Positions 1 through 8,339 of a stretch of DNA of 32,911 nucleotides are shown piece after piece (the first letter of the stretch is position 1; each line of letters begins with the position of its first letter). The stretch lies in assembly GCA_902168225.1 (NCBI GenBank), contig CABHOW010000133.1, positions 1 to 32,911 on the forward strand, written 5' to 3'. Below the pieces are notes generated by a model. That model ran no database searches and was not told where the DNA came from. It worked only from the letters and a program-made list of their open reading frames with translations. Position numbers and translations under genes: made by a program. This DNA is from an uncultured Flavihumibacter sp. GTDB taxonomy: Bacteria > Bacteroidota > Bacteroidia > Chitinophagales > Chitinophagaceae.

Positions 1-111
1 GCTTAAAAGCAATAAAAACAACCTGAAACTGTTCATTTTTACGCTTTATTTTTTGCCTTCAAAGACCGATATTTGCCAACATTCTGGCTAAAACAGCATA
101 ATCTCGCTATA

Positions 112-2850
112 ATGAAGGATTTTTCGTATATAACCAATTCACATCCGGCTTTTATTGAGAACCTATATCAAGAATTTGTAAAAAATCCGGCATCAGTAGA
201 CCCGGATCTAAAGAAATTTTTTGAGGGATTCGATTTTGCAGTTAGTAATGGAACTGTAAATGGAGTAGCGGCTTCATCGGCAAGCACGGCTGATGTAGAT
301 TGGATGAAAGAAATTAAAGTTTACCGCCTCATTCTGGGGTACCGCAATAAAGGGCATCTATTAGCCAAAACCAATCCTATCCGTGAACGCAAAGATAGAG
401 GAGCCAATTTGGATCTTTCTTTCTTTGGATTAGGTGAGGCTGATATGAATACGGTTTATCAAGCAGGCAATCTTATAGGATTGGGTGCAGCTACTTTACA
501 ACAAATTCTGACCCATCTGGAAAATACATATGCTCACCATGTTGGTATAGAATTTAAATATATCAGTGATCAGAAAAAAATTGATTGGCTAACAAGTGAG
601 ATGGAAAAGAAATTTGCCGCTCCATTACCAATTGAAAAAAAGAAGAGGGTCTTGGAAAAACTGAACCAAGGGGTGATGTTTGAAAAATTCCTGCACACAA
701 AATATATTGGGCAGAAAAGATTCTCATTAGAAGGTGGTGAAACTACAATTGCTGCATTAGACGCAATCATTAATGTAGCTGCTAATAATGCTGTTGAGGA
801 AGTAGTGATAGGTATGGCACATAGAGGCAGACTGAATGTGTTAGCCAATATCATGGGTAAAACATATGAACAAATTTTTAGTGAGTTCGAAGGCACTGCA
901 ACCATGGATCAAACCATGGGAAGCGGAGACGTAAAATACCATATGGGCTATGGTAGTGAGGTCCAAACCATAGATCAAAAATCTATCCACTTAAAATTGA
1001 TGCCTAACCCTTCCCACCTGGAAGCTGTAGATCCGGTGGTGGTAGGTTTTGCCCGAGCAAAAGCAGATGTTTTATATGATAGTGATTTCGATAAAATACT
1101 ACCCATACTAATTCATGGAGATGCATCCGTTGCCGGACAAGGCATCGTATACGAAGTATTACAAATGAGTAATCTACGTGGTTATTATACCGGTGGTACT
1201 ATTCACTTCGTAATCAATAACCAAATCGGATTTACAACTGACTTTGATGATGCCCGTAGCGCTGATTATTGCACATCGATCGCCGCCATGGTTCAGGCGC
1301 CGGTTATGCACGTAAATGGAGATGATCCTGAAGCAGTGGTGAAATGTGCTGAAATAGCAACCCGCTATCGCCAGGAATTTAATAGCGATATTTTCATCGA
1401 TATGGTTTGTTATCGCCGTCATGGTCATAATGAAGGTGATGATCCTAAATACACACAGCCACATCTTTATGCACTGATCGATAAACACCAAAACCCTCGT
1501 GAGATCTACACCCAATATTTAATTCAAAACGGAGCCCCTGAATTACAAGAGTTGGCGAAAGAAATGGAGAAAAAATTCTGGGCCGATCTGCAAGAGCGTT
1601 TGGATGAAATAAAACAACACCCCCTTCCTTACAAATACCAACAGCCTGAATTGGTTTGGAAAAGTTTGGGTAAAGCTACAGCTGAAGATTTTGATTATTC
1701 TCCTAATACAAGTATTACAGAAGATCAGTTTAGGCAATTATTTGACGGGTTGATGAAATGGCCCGAAGGTTTTCAACCCCTTAAAAAAATCGAGAAATTA
1801 TTACAAGATAAGATCAAACTTTTAGAAGTAGAAGGTAAGATAGATTGGGCTACCGCCGAATTGATGGCGTACGGCTCTATTCTTATATCGGGTAATATTG
1901 TGCGTATGAGCGGACAAGATGTGCAGCGTGGTACTTTTAGTCACCGCCATGCCATTTTACGCGATGAGAATACCAATAAGGGTTATAATCGATTGAATCA
2001 TTTTACAGATACACAAGAGAAATTCAGAATATATAATTCTCTCTTAAGTGAGTACGGGGTATTAGGATTTGAATATGGCTATGGTATGGCCAACCCCAAT
2101 GCTTTAGTTATTTGGGAAGCACAGTTTGGAGATTTTTGTAACGGTGCCCAAACCATGATCGATCAGTTCATTGCAGCCGGTGAACAGAAATGGCAGCGAC
2201 AAAATGGGATAGTTATGCTACTCCCACATGGTTATGAAGGGCAAGGCCCGGAACACAGTAGTGCCAGATTAGAGCGCTTCTTACAAATGTGTGCTGAATT
2301 AAATATGGTGATAACCAACATTACTTCGGCAGCTAATTTATTTCATGCTTTACGCAGACAATTAGCTTGGAATTTCCGTAAGCCCCTTATCAATTTCTCA
2401 CCTAAAGCAAACTTGCGTAACCCGGGTACTTATAGTGAGGTATCAGCTTTTACACAAAGTAGTTTTAAGGAAGTTATAGATGATGAATATGTAACAGACG
2501 CAGCTGAAGTAAAAAAGGTATTGTTCTGTAGTGGTAAGTTATATTTTGAAATGGCCGAGAAACAGGTAAAAGAAAATAGAAAAGATATCGCTATTATTCG
2601 CTTAGAGCAATTATATCCTTTGCCTACAAAACAACTCGAAATATTATATAAAAAATATAGTAAAGCAACTTGGTTTTGGACACAGGAAGAGCCACTTAAT
2701 ATGGGAGCAGCAAGCTTTTTACAAATGAACCTAAAAACGATCAATTTTGGTGTTATCAGTAGAAATGCAAGTGCCGCAACAGCTACCGGTTACGCAAAAG
2801 TACACGCACAGGAACAGGCAGAAATTATCAATACAGCATTCAATATCTAA
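112..2850 (+). CDS. sucA: 2-oxoglutarate dehydrogenase E1 component
   Basis: Thiamine-diphosphate-dependent E1 of the 2-oxoglutarate dehydrogenase complex (TCA cycle). It decarboxylates 2-oxoglutarate and passes the succinyl group to E2. The frame is open from a TTG at 73, but the ATG at 112 gives the usual N-terminus (MKDFSYITNSHPAFIENLYQ) and 912 residues, close to the roughly 930 of the family. Visible family motifs are MAHRGRLNVL around residues 235-244, GDAS at 336-339, NNQIGF shortly after, and GHNEGDDP at 438-445, followed by the transketolase-like pyrimidine-binding and C-terminal domains. No Shine-Dalgarno is apparent, as usual in Bacteroidota. The E2 gene follows after 23 bp, so the two are almost certainly cotranscribed. 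E3 is not in this window. Very confident. Confidence 0.96.
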   Translation: MKDFSYITNSHPAFIENLYQEFVKNPASVDPDLKKFFEGFDFAVSNGTVNGVAASSASTADVDWMKEIKVYRLILGYRNKGHLLAKTNPIRERKDRGANLDLSFFGLGEADMNTVYQAGNLIGLGAATLQQILTHLENTYAHHVGIEFKYISDQKKIDWLTSEMEKKFAAPLPIEKKKRVLEKLNQGVMFEKFLHTKYIGQKRFSLEGGETTIAALDAIINVAANNAVEEVVIGMAHRGRLNVLANIMGKTYEQIFSEFEGTATMDQTMGSGDVKYHMGYGSEVQTIDQKSIHLKLMPNPSHLEAVDPVVVGFARAKADVLYDSDFDKILPILIHGDASVAGQGIVYEVLQMSNLRGYYTGGTIHFVINNQIGFTTDFDDARSADYCTSIAAMVQAPVMHVNGDDPEAVVKCAEIATRYRQEFNSDIFIDMVCYRRHGHNEGDDPKYTQPHLYALIDKHQNPREIYTQYLIQNGAPELQELAKEMEKKFWADLQERLDEIKQHPLPYKYQQPELVWKSLGKATAEDFDYSPNTSITEDQFRQLFDGLMKWPEGFQPLKKIEKLLQDKIKLLEVEGKIDWATAELMAYGSILISGNIVRMSGQDVQRGTFSHRHAILRDENTNKGYNRLNHFTDTQEKFRIYNSLLSEYGVLGFEYGYGMANPNALVIWEAQFGDFCNGAQTMIDQFIAAGEQKWQRQNGIVMLLPHGYEGQGPEHSSARLERFLQMCAELNMVITNITSAANLFHALRRQLAWNFRKPLINFSPKANLRNPGTYSEVSAFTQSSFKEVIDDEYVTDAAEVKKVLFCSGKLYFEMAEKQVKENRKDIAIIRLEQLYPLPTKQLEILYKKYSKATWFWTQEEPLNMGAASFLQMNLKTINFGVISRNASAATATGYAKVHAQEQAEIINTAFNI

Positions 2851-2873
2851 ACTAACAACGCAAACATATTTAT

Positions 2874-4103
2874 ATGATCGAGATAAAAGTACCTACAGTA
2901 GGTGAATCTATAAATGAAGTAACGCTTTTAAAGTGGACAAAAAAAGATGGAGACTGGGTAGAGCGCGATGAGGTGATTGCAGAACTGGAAAGCGAGAAAG
3001 CCACATTTGAAGTGAATGCCGAAAAAGCAGGTATTATTACAACTGTTGGGAAAGAAGGCGACACCTTAAATATTGGAGATGTATTAGCTACAATTGATGA
3101 AACAGCCTCCAAACCCGCAACCGGCAACTCGGACCCCGTAACCCCAAACCCGCAATCCGTAACTCGTAACCCGGAACCCGTAACTCTTAACCCCGAACCC
3201 GCAACTTCAGATATCAAAGCAACACCTGTAGCTTCTGCAATCATTGCGGATAAAAAAATTGATACAAAAGCGATTACACCCTCAGGCACCGGTGGAAAGA
3301 TCATGAAGCAAGATGTACTCGAAGCACTGGCTAACCCCGGAAAAAAACCGTTGGTTGCAGGAGGAGAACTGTTTAGTAGAAATGTGCGCCAAGAGAAAAT
3401 GAGTGCTTTACGTAAAACCATTAGCAGGAGACTGGTAGAAGCAAAAAATACAACGGCCATGTTAACTACTTTTAATGAAGTAGACATGACACGTGTTATG
3501 GATATACGCAAACAGTATAAAGATAAATTCAAGGAAAGTCATGGTGTTAATTTAGGCTTTATGAGTTTCTTTGCTAAAGCATGTGCTATTGCGTTAGGTG
3601 AGTGGCCCTCTGTTAATGCGTATATCGATGGTGATCATTTAGTTTATCACGACTATGCAGACATTAGCATTGCCGTGAGCACACCAAGAGGACTAACAGT
3701 TCCTGTAATGCGTAATGTGGAGAGCTTGAGTATGGCAGATATTGAAAAGAAAGTGATTGAATTAGCCGGAAAAGCACGTGATAGTAAACTAACTGCAGAA
3801 GAGTTACAAGGTGGTACATTTACCATTACGAATGGCGGTGTATTTGGAAGTCTTATGAGCACACCTATTATCAATATCCCCCAAAGTGCTATTTTAGGGA
3901 TGCATAAAATTCAGGAACGACCAATGGCCATTAATGGTCAGGTTGTTATTCGCCCGATGATGTATATTGCATTAAGCTATGATCACCGTATCATCGACGG
4001 AAGAGAAAGTGTAAGCTTCCTTGTTCGGGTAAAAGAGTTACTCGAAAATCCCGAACTGTTGCTGATGGGTAAGGATCCTGTAAAAACCTTGCTAGAAGTA
4101 TAG
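2874..4103 (+). CDS. sucB: 2-oxoglutarate dehydrogenase E2 (dihydrolipoyl succinyltransferase)
   Basis: E2 core of the 2-oxoglutarate dehydrogenase complex; it transfers the succinyl group from lipoyl-lysine to CoA. Domains in order: lipoyl domain (about residues 1-76) with the lipoylated lysine K42 in ESEKAT; a Pro/Thr/Asn-rich linker (80-118); a short peripheral-subunit-binding region (about 114-153); and the catalytic acyltransferase domain (about 170-409) with the DHRIIDG motif (H371, D375). The 409-residue length is normal. The linker is unusual: residues 84-111 are four 7-residue repeats (consensus xNPEPVT) encoded by a 7-bp tandem DNA repeat, described separately. ATG start, 23 bp after E1. 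The next gene begins directly after the stop codon. Confidence 0.96.
   Translation: MIEIKVPTVGESINEVTLLKWTKKDGDWVERDEVIAELESEKATFEVNAEKAGIITTVGKEGDTLNIGDVLATIDETASKPATGNSDPVTPNPQSVTRNPEPVTLNPEPATSDIKATPVASAIIADKKIDTKAITPSGTGGKIMKQDVLEALANPGKKPLVAGGELFSRNVRQEKMSALRKTISRRLVEAKNTTAMLTTFNEVDMTRVMDIRKQYKDKFKESHGVNLGFMSFFAKACAIALGEWPSVNAYIDGDHLVYHDYADISIAVSTPRGLTVPVMRNVESLSMADIEKKVIELAGKARDSKLTAEELQGGTFTITNGGVFGSLMSTPIINIPQSAILGMHKIQERPMAINGQVVIRPMMYIALSYDHRIIDGRESVSFLVRVKELLENPELLLMGKDPVKTLLEV
3112..3209 (+). repeat. 7-bp tandem repeat (AACCCGN) inside the E2 linker
   Basis: Fourteen consecutive 7-bp units, the last one degenerate, with consensus AACCCGN. Examples are AACCCGC at 3112 and 3147, AACCCGG at 3168, AACCCGT at 3175 and AACCCGC at 3196. 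Because 7 and 3 are coprime, the protein-level period is 21 bp (7 residues), giving four copies of xNPEPVT at 3123-3206. The array lies wholly in the flexible linker between the lipoyl and binding domains, where extra sequence is tolerated. Confidence 0.9.
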
Positions 4104-5270
4104 TTGAAATACGCTTTACAATATCTTCAATCTGCCATAACAATCATTGAAAGTTATAATGGCGACATACCGTTAGCACATTTCTTGAAAAATTATTTTT
4201 CTGCCAATAAAAAATTTGGCTCGAAAGATCGTAAGTATATTGCTCAATTATGCTTCGCTTATTTTCGTTTGGGTCATGCCGCAAAAAAGATGTCGATAGC
4301 AGATGCTATAAAAAAACAACTTTTGCTCTCGAATCAAGCAAGCAACTGGCAAGTATTATTGGATGATAGTTCAATACCCGAAGTTAGTATTGATACTATT
4401 TTCCCATTTATCAACGAGTTGAGTAATAGCATAGATAAAGAAGCTTTCATTATGAATCACTTCATCCAACCTGATGTTTTTTTACGCATAAGACCGGGTA
4501 AGGAAGAAAAAATGATGAATGCGCTACAACAAGCCGGGATTGGCTTTCATGCCATGAGTAGGAATACACTCGCTGTTTCTGCAGGTACGAAGCTAGATGA
4601 AGTGGCTCAATTAAATGATGATTATGTTATACAGGATTATAGCTCACAACAGGTTGGGGAATTACTAAGAAAGGTTAAGGGCGAAAGGTTTAAGGAAGAA
4701 GCTGAAAGTACCCCTTCTAGCTTACACCCTTCACCTTCCACCTCAATCTGGGATTGTTGTGCAGCAAGCGGAGGTAAATCTATTCTGGCTAAAGATATAC
4801 TGGGCAATGTAGATTTAACAGTTTCAGATATTCGGGAAAGCATTTTGCAGAACTTAAAGAAACGTTTTAAAGAAGCCGGAATTTTAAATTATAAATCTGT
4901 AATCTGTGATCTTAGTAAAAAAACAGATTCCAGATTCCAGATTGAAAATTACGATTTGGTTATCTGCGATGCCCCTTGTAGCGGAAGTGGCACTTGGGCA
5001 AGAACACCGGAGCAATTATTTTTTTTTGAAAAAGAGAAGATAGAAGCGTTTCAAAAACTCCAACAGCAGATCATTTTAAATACTATCAATGCTGTAAAAC
5101 CGGGTGGTTTTTATTTGTATATCACTTGCTCTGCTTTCAAAAAAGAAAATGAAGAGCAAATTACTTTCATTCAGGCTAATAGCGTGTTACAGTTAGTTGA
5201 GCAACAAATAATAAATGGGTATACAGTACATGCAGATACAATGTTTGCTGCGCTTTTTAAAAATAGTTAA
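4104..5270 (+). CDS. RsmB/NOP-family rRNA (cytosine-C5) methyltransferase
   Basis: SAM-dependent m5C RNA methyltransferase of the RsmB/Sun/NOP2 family, most likely acting on 16S rRNA. The C-terminal Rossmann domain carries the SAM motif WDCCAASGGKS (about 216-226), DLVICDAPCSGSG with C292 and ITCSAFKKENE with C342. These are the two cysteines expected for catalysis and product release. The N-terminal half resembles the NusB-like RNA-binding part. The start is the TTG at 4104, immediately after the E2 stop; the next in-frame ATG is near residue 63 and would cut conserved sequence. Residues 191-213 are a low-complexity segment between QQVGELL and IWDCCAASGG, where relatives run almost directly together. 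It is encoded by 7-bp repeats (separate entry). Its stop codon overlaps that of the convergent methyltransferase gene. Confidence 0.9.
   Translation: MKYALQYLQSAITIIESYNGDIPLAHFLKNYFSANKKFGSKDRKYIAQLCFAYFRLGHAAKKMSIADAIKKQLLLSNQASNWQVLLDDSSIPEVSIDTIFPFINELSNSIDKEAFIMNHFIQPDVFLRIRPGKEEKMMNALQQAGIGFHAMSRNTLAVSAGTKLDEVAQLNDDYVIQDYSSQQVGELLRKVKGERFKEEAESTPSSLHPSPSTSIWDCCAASGGKSILAKDILGNVDLTVSDIRESILQNLKKRFKEAGILNYKSVICDLSKKTDSRFQIENYDLVICDAPCSGSGTWARTPEQLFFFEKEKIEAFQKLQQQIILNTINAVKPGGFYLYITCSAFKKENEEQITFIQANSVLQLVEQQIINGYTVHADTMFAALFKNS
4671..4747 (+). repeat. Inverted 7-bp repeat element inside the RsmB-like gene
   Basis: Eleven contiguous heptamers. Six are of type AAGGNNN (AAGGTTA 4671, AGGGCGA 4678, AAGGTTT 4685, AAGGAAG 4692, AAGCTGA 4699, AAGTACC 4706). 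Five are of the complementary CCTTNNA type (CCTTCTA 4713, GCTTACA 4720, CCCTTCA 4727, CCTTCCA 4734, CCTCAAT 4741). The two arms form an imperfect hairpin; a 19-base stretch matches 15 of 19 positions by my alignment. The element is read through in frame as about 23 low-complexity residues. Confidence 0.75.
4926..4946 (+). repeat. Three 7-bp units (GATTCCA) inside the RsmB-like gene
   Basis: GATTCCA at 4926 and 4933 and GATTGAA at 4940 are adjacent 7-bp units encoding DSRFQIE, just before the conserved DLVICDAPCSG block. It is short, so chance is possible. It shares the 7-bp period of the other arrays in the window. Confidence 0.55.
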
Positions 5271-6088
5271 AGCTTTTCCGCAATAATAAGCAACCCATTT
5301 CCGGTTTTCTTTTCCTGAAAATAGTCGACTAACATAAAAACCCAGATAAATGGTAATAATATTGGTAGTAATAATAATGAGATTATTTTCAGTAATATAT
5401 TCGAATGAATAATGAGTAAAAACAGGCTATTCATAAGTTCATGGCTTAGAATACCCCAGAAACCATAAGTAAACTTCGTTTGAGAAATATGAAAACCGGA
5501 TTGCTCCACTTTTTCAATAATCTCTTTTTCGGAGTAAATTCTCTTTCTGTTGTTAATAGTTTCATAGTTCGGAAGTGTATTGAAAAGATGCGCATAAAGT
5601 TTGGTTATAAACTTTTCATTGATAGGCACATACAGCAGCAATGTAGCTTTATCGTCGGCTAGCCGGTATAATTTTTTTAACACTGCAATATCATCGTCGA
5701 TATATTGAAGCATACTAATGCATAGCAGCACTTGTACTTTTGCCGGCAAATCACAATCCAAAATATTTGAATATAAGGCAGTAATATTGGTTAGCTCTTC
5801 ACTTTTACAAAGCGCTCGAATGATAGCGATATTACTTTCGGAGATATCAACGCCAATAAAATTTATACCACTACATTTTTTTGCATAGGGAATAATAAAT
5901 TGTCCATCACCTACACCGGCATCGAGCACATAGGATGGTTTTTTTGTGGATCGAATAAGAGGTAATAATGCCGCGTGGATATACCATTTCCTAAGCCTGA
6001 TTAACCAGTTCAACCCGTAACTAAAATAGATTAGCTTAGGGAACCTAAATAATAGTGTAGGGTGCTGGTGTTTGAAAATAGAGCCCAT
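5267..6088 (-). CDS. Class I SAM-dependent methyltransferase
   Basis: Predicted small-molecule or lipid methyltransferase of the class I Rossmann type; the substrate is unknown. Motif I is VLDAGVGDGQ (residues 54-63), followed by VDISESN (80-86) as the acidic post-strand-2 position and a CISMLQYIDDD segment typical of the Methyltransf_11/25 families. The C-terminal 50 residues are strongly hydrophobic (about 225-260), suggesting membrane association, as in quinone or lipid methyltransferases. I chose the ATG at 6088, 14 bp after mnmA; an upstream TTG at 6142 would overlap mnmA by 41 bp. It is the second gene of the mnmA transcript. Its stop overlaps the RsmB-like stop within a TTAA. 273 residues. 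Confidence 0.8.
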   Translation of the reverse strand: MGSIFKHQHPTLLFRFPKLIYFSYGLNWLIRLRKWYIHAALLPLIRSTKKPSYVLDAGVGDGQFIIPYAKKCSGINFIGVDISESNIAIIRALCKSEELTNITALYSNILDCDLPAKVQVLLCISMLQYIDDDIAVLKKLYRLADDKATLLLYVPINEKFITKLYAHLFNTLPNYETINNRKRIYSEKEIIEKVEQSGFHISQTKFTYGFWGILSHELMNSLFLLIIHSNILLKIISLLLLPILLPFIWVFMLVDYFQEKKTGNGLLIIAEKL

Positions 6089-6101
6089 GCTATTGAAAGG
6101 T

Positions 6102-7208
6102 TTATAAAACCAATTCTCCTCGCTGAATGATACCGCCACCAATTACATCATTTCCTTCGTAAAAAACGGCGCTTTGTCCGGGCGCGATACCTTTTACATG
6201 CTCATAGAAGTGAGCTCTGATACCGTTTTCGTGGGTATATAAATTGCTGAGTGCACCTTTATCTTTATACCTGATTTTAGTGATTGCTTCCATTCCATCA
6301 GTTATACCATCGTATTTTATCCAATTCAATTTTCCCACTAGCATGTCGTTTTGTGCTAAGTCGCTTTCATCACCTAATACAACGGTGTTATTGTTAGGAT
6401 CTATAGCTGTTACATAAGCCGGCTTACCCAGGGCAATATCAAGCCCTTTTCTTTGTCCAATTGTATAAAAAGGATATCCTTTATGTTGCCCTAATCTTTT
6501 GCCTGTTTTATCTACAAACCAGCCTCCGTTAACTTTTTCCTCCAACCCTTCTACATTTCTTTTTAAAAAACCACGATAATCGTTATCAGGTACAAAACAA
6601 ATTTCATAACTCTCGCTTTTTTTAGCTAGTTCGGGATATCCCAAATCCACTGCCATTTGCCTGATCGCAGATTTACGATATCCGCCTAAAGGCAACATCG
6701 TTCTGCTTAATAATTCTTGATCGAGCCCCCATAAAACATAACTCTGATCTTTTGTTTCATCCAATCCTTTGCTTACTACATATCTACCATTGGTGTGCTG
6801 TCTTATTTCAGCATAATGTCCTGTTGCAATAAAATCGCAGTTCAAAGCATTTGCTCTTTTTAGTAATGCTCTCCATTTGATATGGGTGTTACACATCACA
6901 CAAGGGTTAGGTGTTCTTCCGGCGATATATTCTTCAATAAAGTTTTCGATCACAAAATCACCGAACTCTTCGCGTATATCTAAAATAAAATGTGGGAAGC
7001 CATGATGTACAGCTGCCTGCCTGGCATCATTGAAGGAGTCTATATTGCAACAACCGGTTTCTTTTGAACTTGTTCCACTGGTGGCATAGTCCCATGTTTT
7101 CATGGTAATTCCTACTACTTCATATCCTTCGTGGTGAAGCATAAGCGCCGCAACGGTACTATCAATACCGCCACTCATAGCTACCATCACTTTTCCTTTA
7201 CGGCTCAT
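6102..7208 (-). CDS. mnmA: tRNA-specific 2-thiouridylase
   Basis: Catalyses ATP-dependent 2-thiolation of the wobble uridine in tRNA-Lys, -Glu and -Gln. The N-terminal PP-loop is MSGGIDST (residues 11-18), a conservative variant of SGGVDSS. The catalytic cysteine is C106 in NPCVMCN (equivalent to C102 of E. coli) and the second is C204 in YEICFVPDND (equivalent to C199). C103 is an additional cysteine in the same loop. The C-terminal half is the usual beta-barrel. 368 residues, the same length as the E. coli enzyme. A TACTTTTG box 18 bp upstream of the ATG is the likely promoter. The methyltransferase gene follows on the same transcript. Confidence 0.95.
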   Translation of the reverse strand: MSRKGKVMVAMSGGIDSTVAALMLHHEGYEVVGITMKTWDYATSGTSSKETGCCNIDSFNDARQAAVHHGFPHFILDIREEFGDFVIENFIEEYIAGRTPNPCVMCNTHIKWRALLKRANALNCDFIATGHYAEIRQHTNGRYVVSKGLDETKDQSYVLWGLDQELLSRTMLPLGGYRKSAIRQMAVDLGYPELAKKSESYEICFVPDNDYRGFLKRNVEGLEEKVNGGWFVDKTGKRLGQHKGYPFYTIGQRKGLDIALGKPAYVTAIDPNNNTVVLGDESDLAQNDMLVGKLNWIKYDGITDGMEAITKIRYKDKGALSNLYTHENGIRAHFYEHVKGIAPGQSAVFYEGNDVIGGGIIQRGELVL

Positions 7209-7225
7209 GTTAAATAAAATTTATG

Positions 7226-7233
7226 CAAAAGTA
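7226..7233 (-). promoter_or_regulatory. Candidate -7 box for mnmA
   Basis: TACTTTTG read on the minus strand matches the Bacteroidota -7 consensus TAnnTTTG. It lies 17 bases before the mnmA ATG. The expected -33 TTG is weak (only a T-rich stretch about 20 bp upstream). Confidence 0.5.
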
Positions 7234-7304
7234 GAACAGTTGTAGGTAAAAAAGGGGTATTTAAGCCATGTGTACCTACCCAAAAACTATCGAAATACGA
7301 AAAA

Positions 7305-7745
7305 TTACAAGTCTACAGCCACTAATTTGAAAGTATCACTCCATCCATCGTATGCAAAACTGCAATATTTAAGTACATCTCTGCCAATCACTCCATCGTA
7401 GGGGGAATTGGCATAATCTCCTTCTATAACATCAATCGGAAGTGCTTTTTCCCGAAAAATTGACAGATAAAGGATACAACGGTAAAGTTTGAACTCATGT
7501 CTTCCGCCAACCCCGTCTACCATGGCGTCGTCCTTATACCGATTGAGTTGTAGCCTCTTTATAATAGTTTTATCGATACCTGAAATATTCGAACCTGTAT
7601 CTATCAGTAATTTCACGGTACTGAACTTATTATAACCATTATGATTCTTTACAGATAAAAAAGTTTCTTCATCCGTATGAATTTCAGCTTCTATAATAGG
7701 TCCATGATCCTGTAAAGATGGTATGGTAAGTTGTAATCCCTGCAT
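7305..7745 (-). CDS. Retropepsin-like aspartyl protease domain protein
   Basis: Small single-domain protein of the clan AA (retropepsin-like) aspartyl proteases. The active-site motif is LLIDTGSNISGID with D49-T50-G51, and the second conserved block is DGVIGRDVLKYCSFAYDG (117-134), where the family has a hydrophobic-hydrophobic-G(R/M) motif. At 146 residues it is one pepsin half, so it would have to dimerise to be active. There is no signal peptide and no obvious partner gene. The start is the ATG at 7745; a TTG at 7781 would add 12 residues. TAAATTTA just before the ATG resembles a -7 box. The substrate is unknown. It is divergent to ssb. Confidence 0.78.
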   Translation of the reverse strand: MQGLQLTIPSLQDHGPIIEAEIHTDEETFLSVKNHNGYNKFSTVKLLIDTGSNISGIDKTIIKRLQLNRYKDDAMVDGVGGRHEFKLYRCILYLSIFREKALPIDVIEGDYANSPYDGVIGRDVLKYCSFAYDGWSDTFKLVAVDL

Positions 7746-7899
7746 AATTAAATTTACAATTTTACCTTTGTTAAGATACAATTGTGAAAAGATGTTCAGG
7801 TAATTTCCGTAGTAAATTAAACAGTGAAAAAACTTAAAAAGCTGCGGATAATACGGTTTTTCTTAATTTCAACCTTTCACATTTTTACAAAAAAATAAT

Positions 7900-8337
7900 A
7901 TGATCAAATTAACAGCCATTGGCAATTTAGGAAGAGACGCAGTAATGAATACCGTAAACGGGAAAAATGTAATCAACTTTACCGTTGCGCATACAGAAAA
8001 ATATAAAGATGCGCAGGGCAATCAAAAGGATAAAACAATTTGGGTTGATTGTGCGTACTGGACAGATAGAACCGGTATTGCTCCTTATTTAAAAAAAGGA
8101 ACACAGGTTTATGTAGAAGGGCAGCCTGATGTACGCACCTATACTACAAAAGATGGAGCTAATGGAGCCACATTATCGCTTCGGGTAGTTAGTGTTCAAT
8201 TACTGGGAAGTAGAAATAATGATCAATCAGGAAGCAACACAACTAGCAATTATCAGCCGGCACCTCCTATGAGTAATAGTGCATCTACTCCTGCTGCATC
8301 CGATATTACTGAACCTTTTGATGATTTACCATTTTAG
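7900..8337 (+). CDS. ssb: Single-stranded DNA-binding protein
   Basis: Binds ssDNA in replication, repair and recombination. The OB fold spans residues 1-105 (MIKLTAIGNLGRDA, WVDCAYWTDRTG, GTQVYVEGQPDVRTY). It is followed by a disordered Ser/Asn/Pro-rich tail and the acidic tip EPFDDLPF, which recruits partner proteins. 145 residues is normal. The 118 bp upstream contain no strong promoter match. The next gene starts 2 bp after its stop and is probably cotranscribed. Confidence 0.95.
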   Translation: MIKLTAIGNLGRDAVMNTVNGKNVINFTVAHTEKYKDAQGNQKDKTIWVDCAYWTDRTGIAPYLKKGTQVYVEGQPDVRTYTTKDGANGATLSLRVVSVQLLGSRNNDQSGSNTTSNYQPAPPMSNSASTPAASDITEPFDDLPF

Positions 8338-8339
8338 CA

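Noticed and set aside
3112..3209. CRISPR-like array
   Set aside because: Units are 7 bp, contiguous and without spacers; there are no cas genes.
2870..3532. 220-codon frame on the minus strand with GSGLRVT repeats
   Set aside because: It is antisense to the conserved E2 gene; the repetitive peptide is the reverse reading of the 7-bp array.
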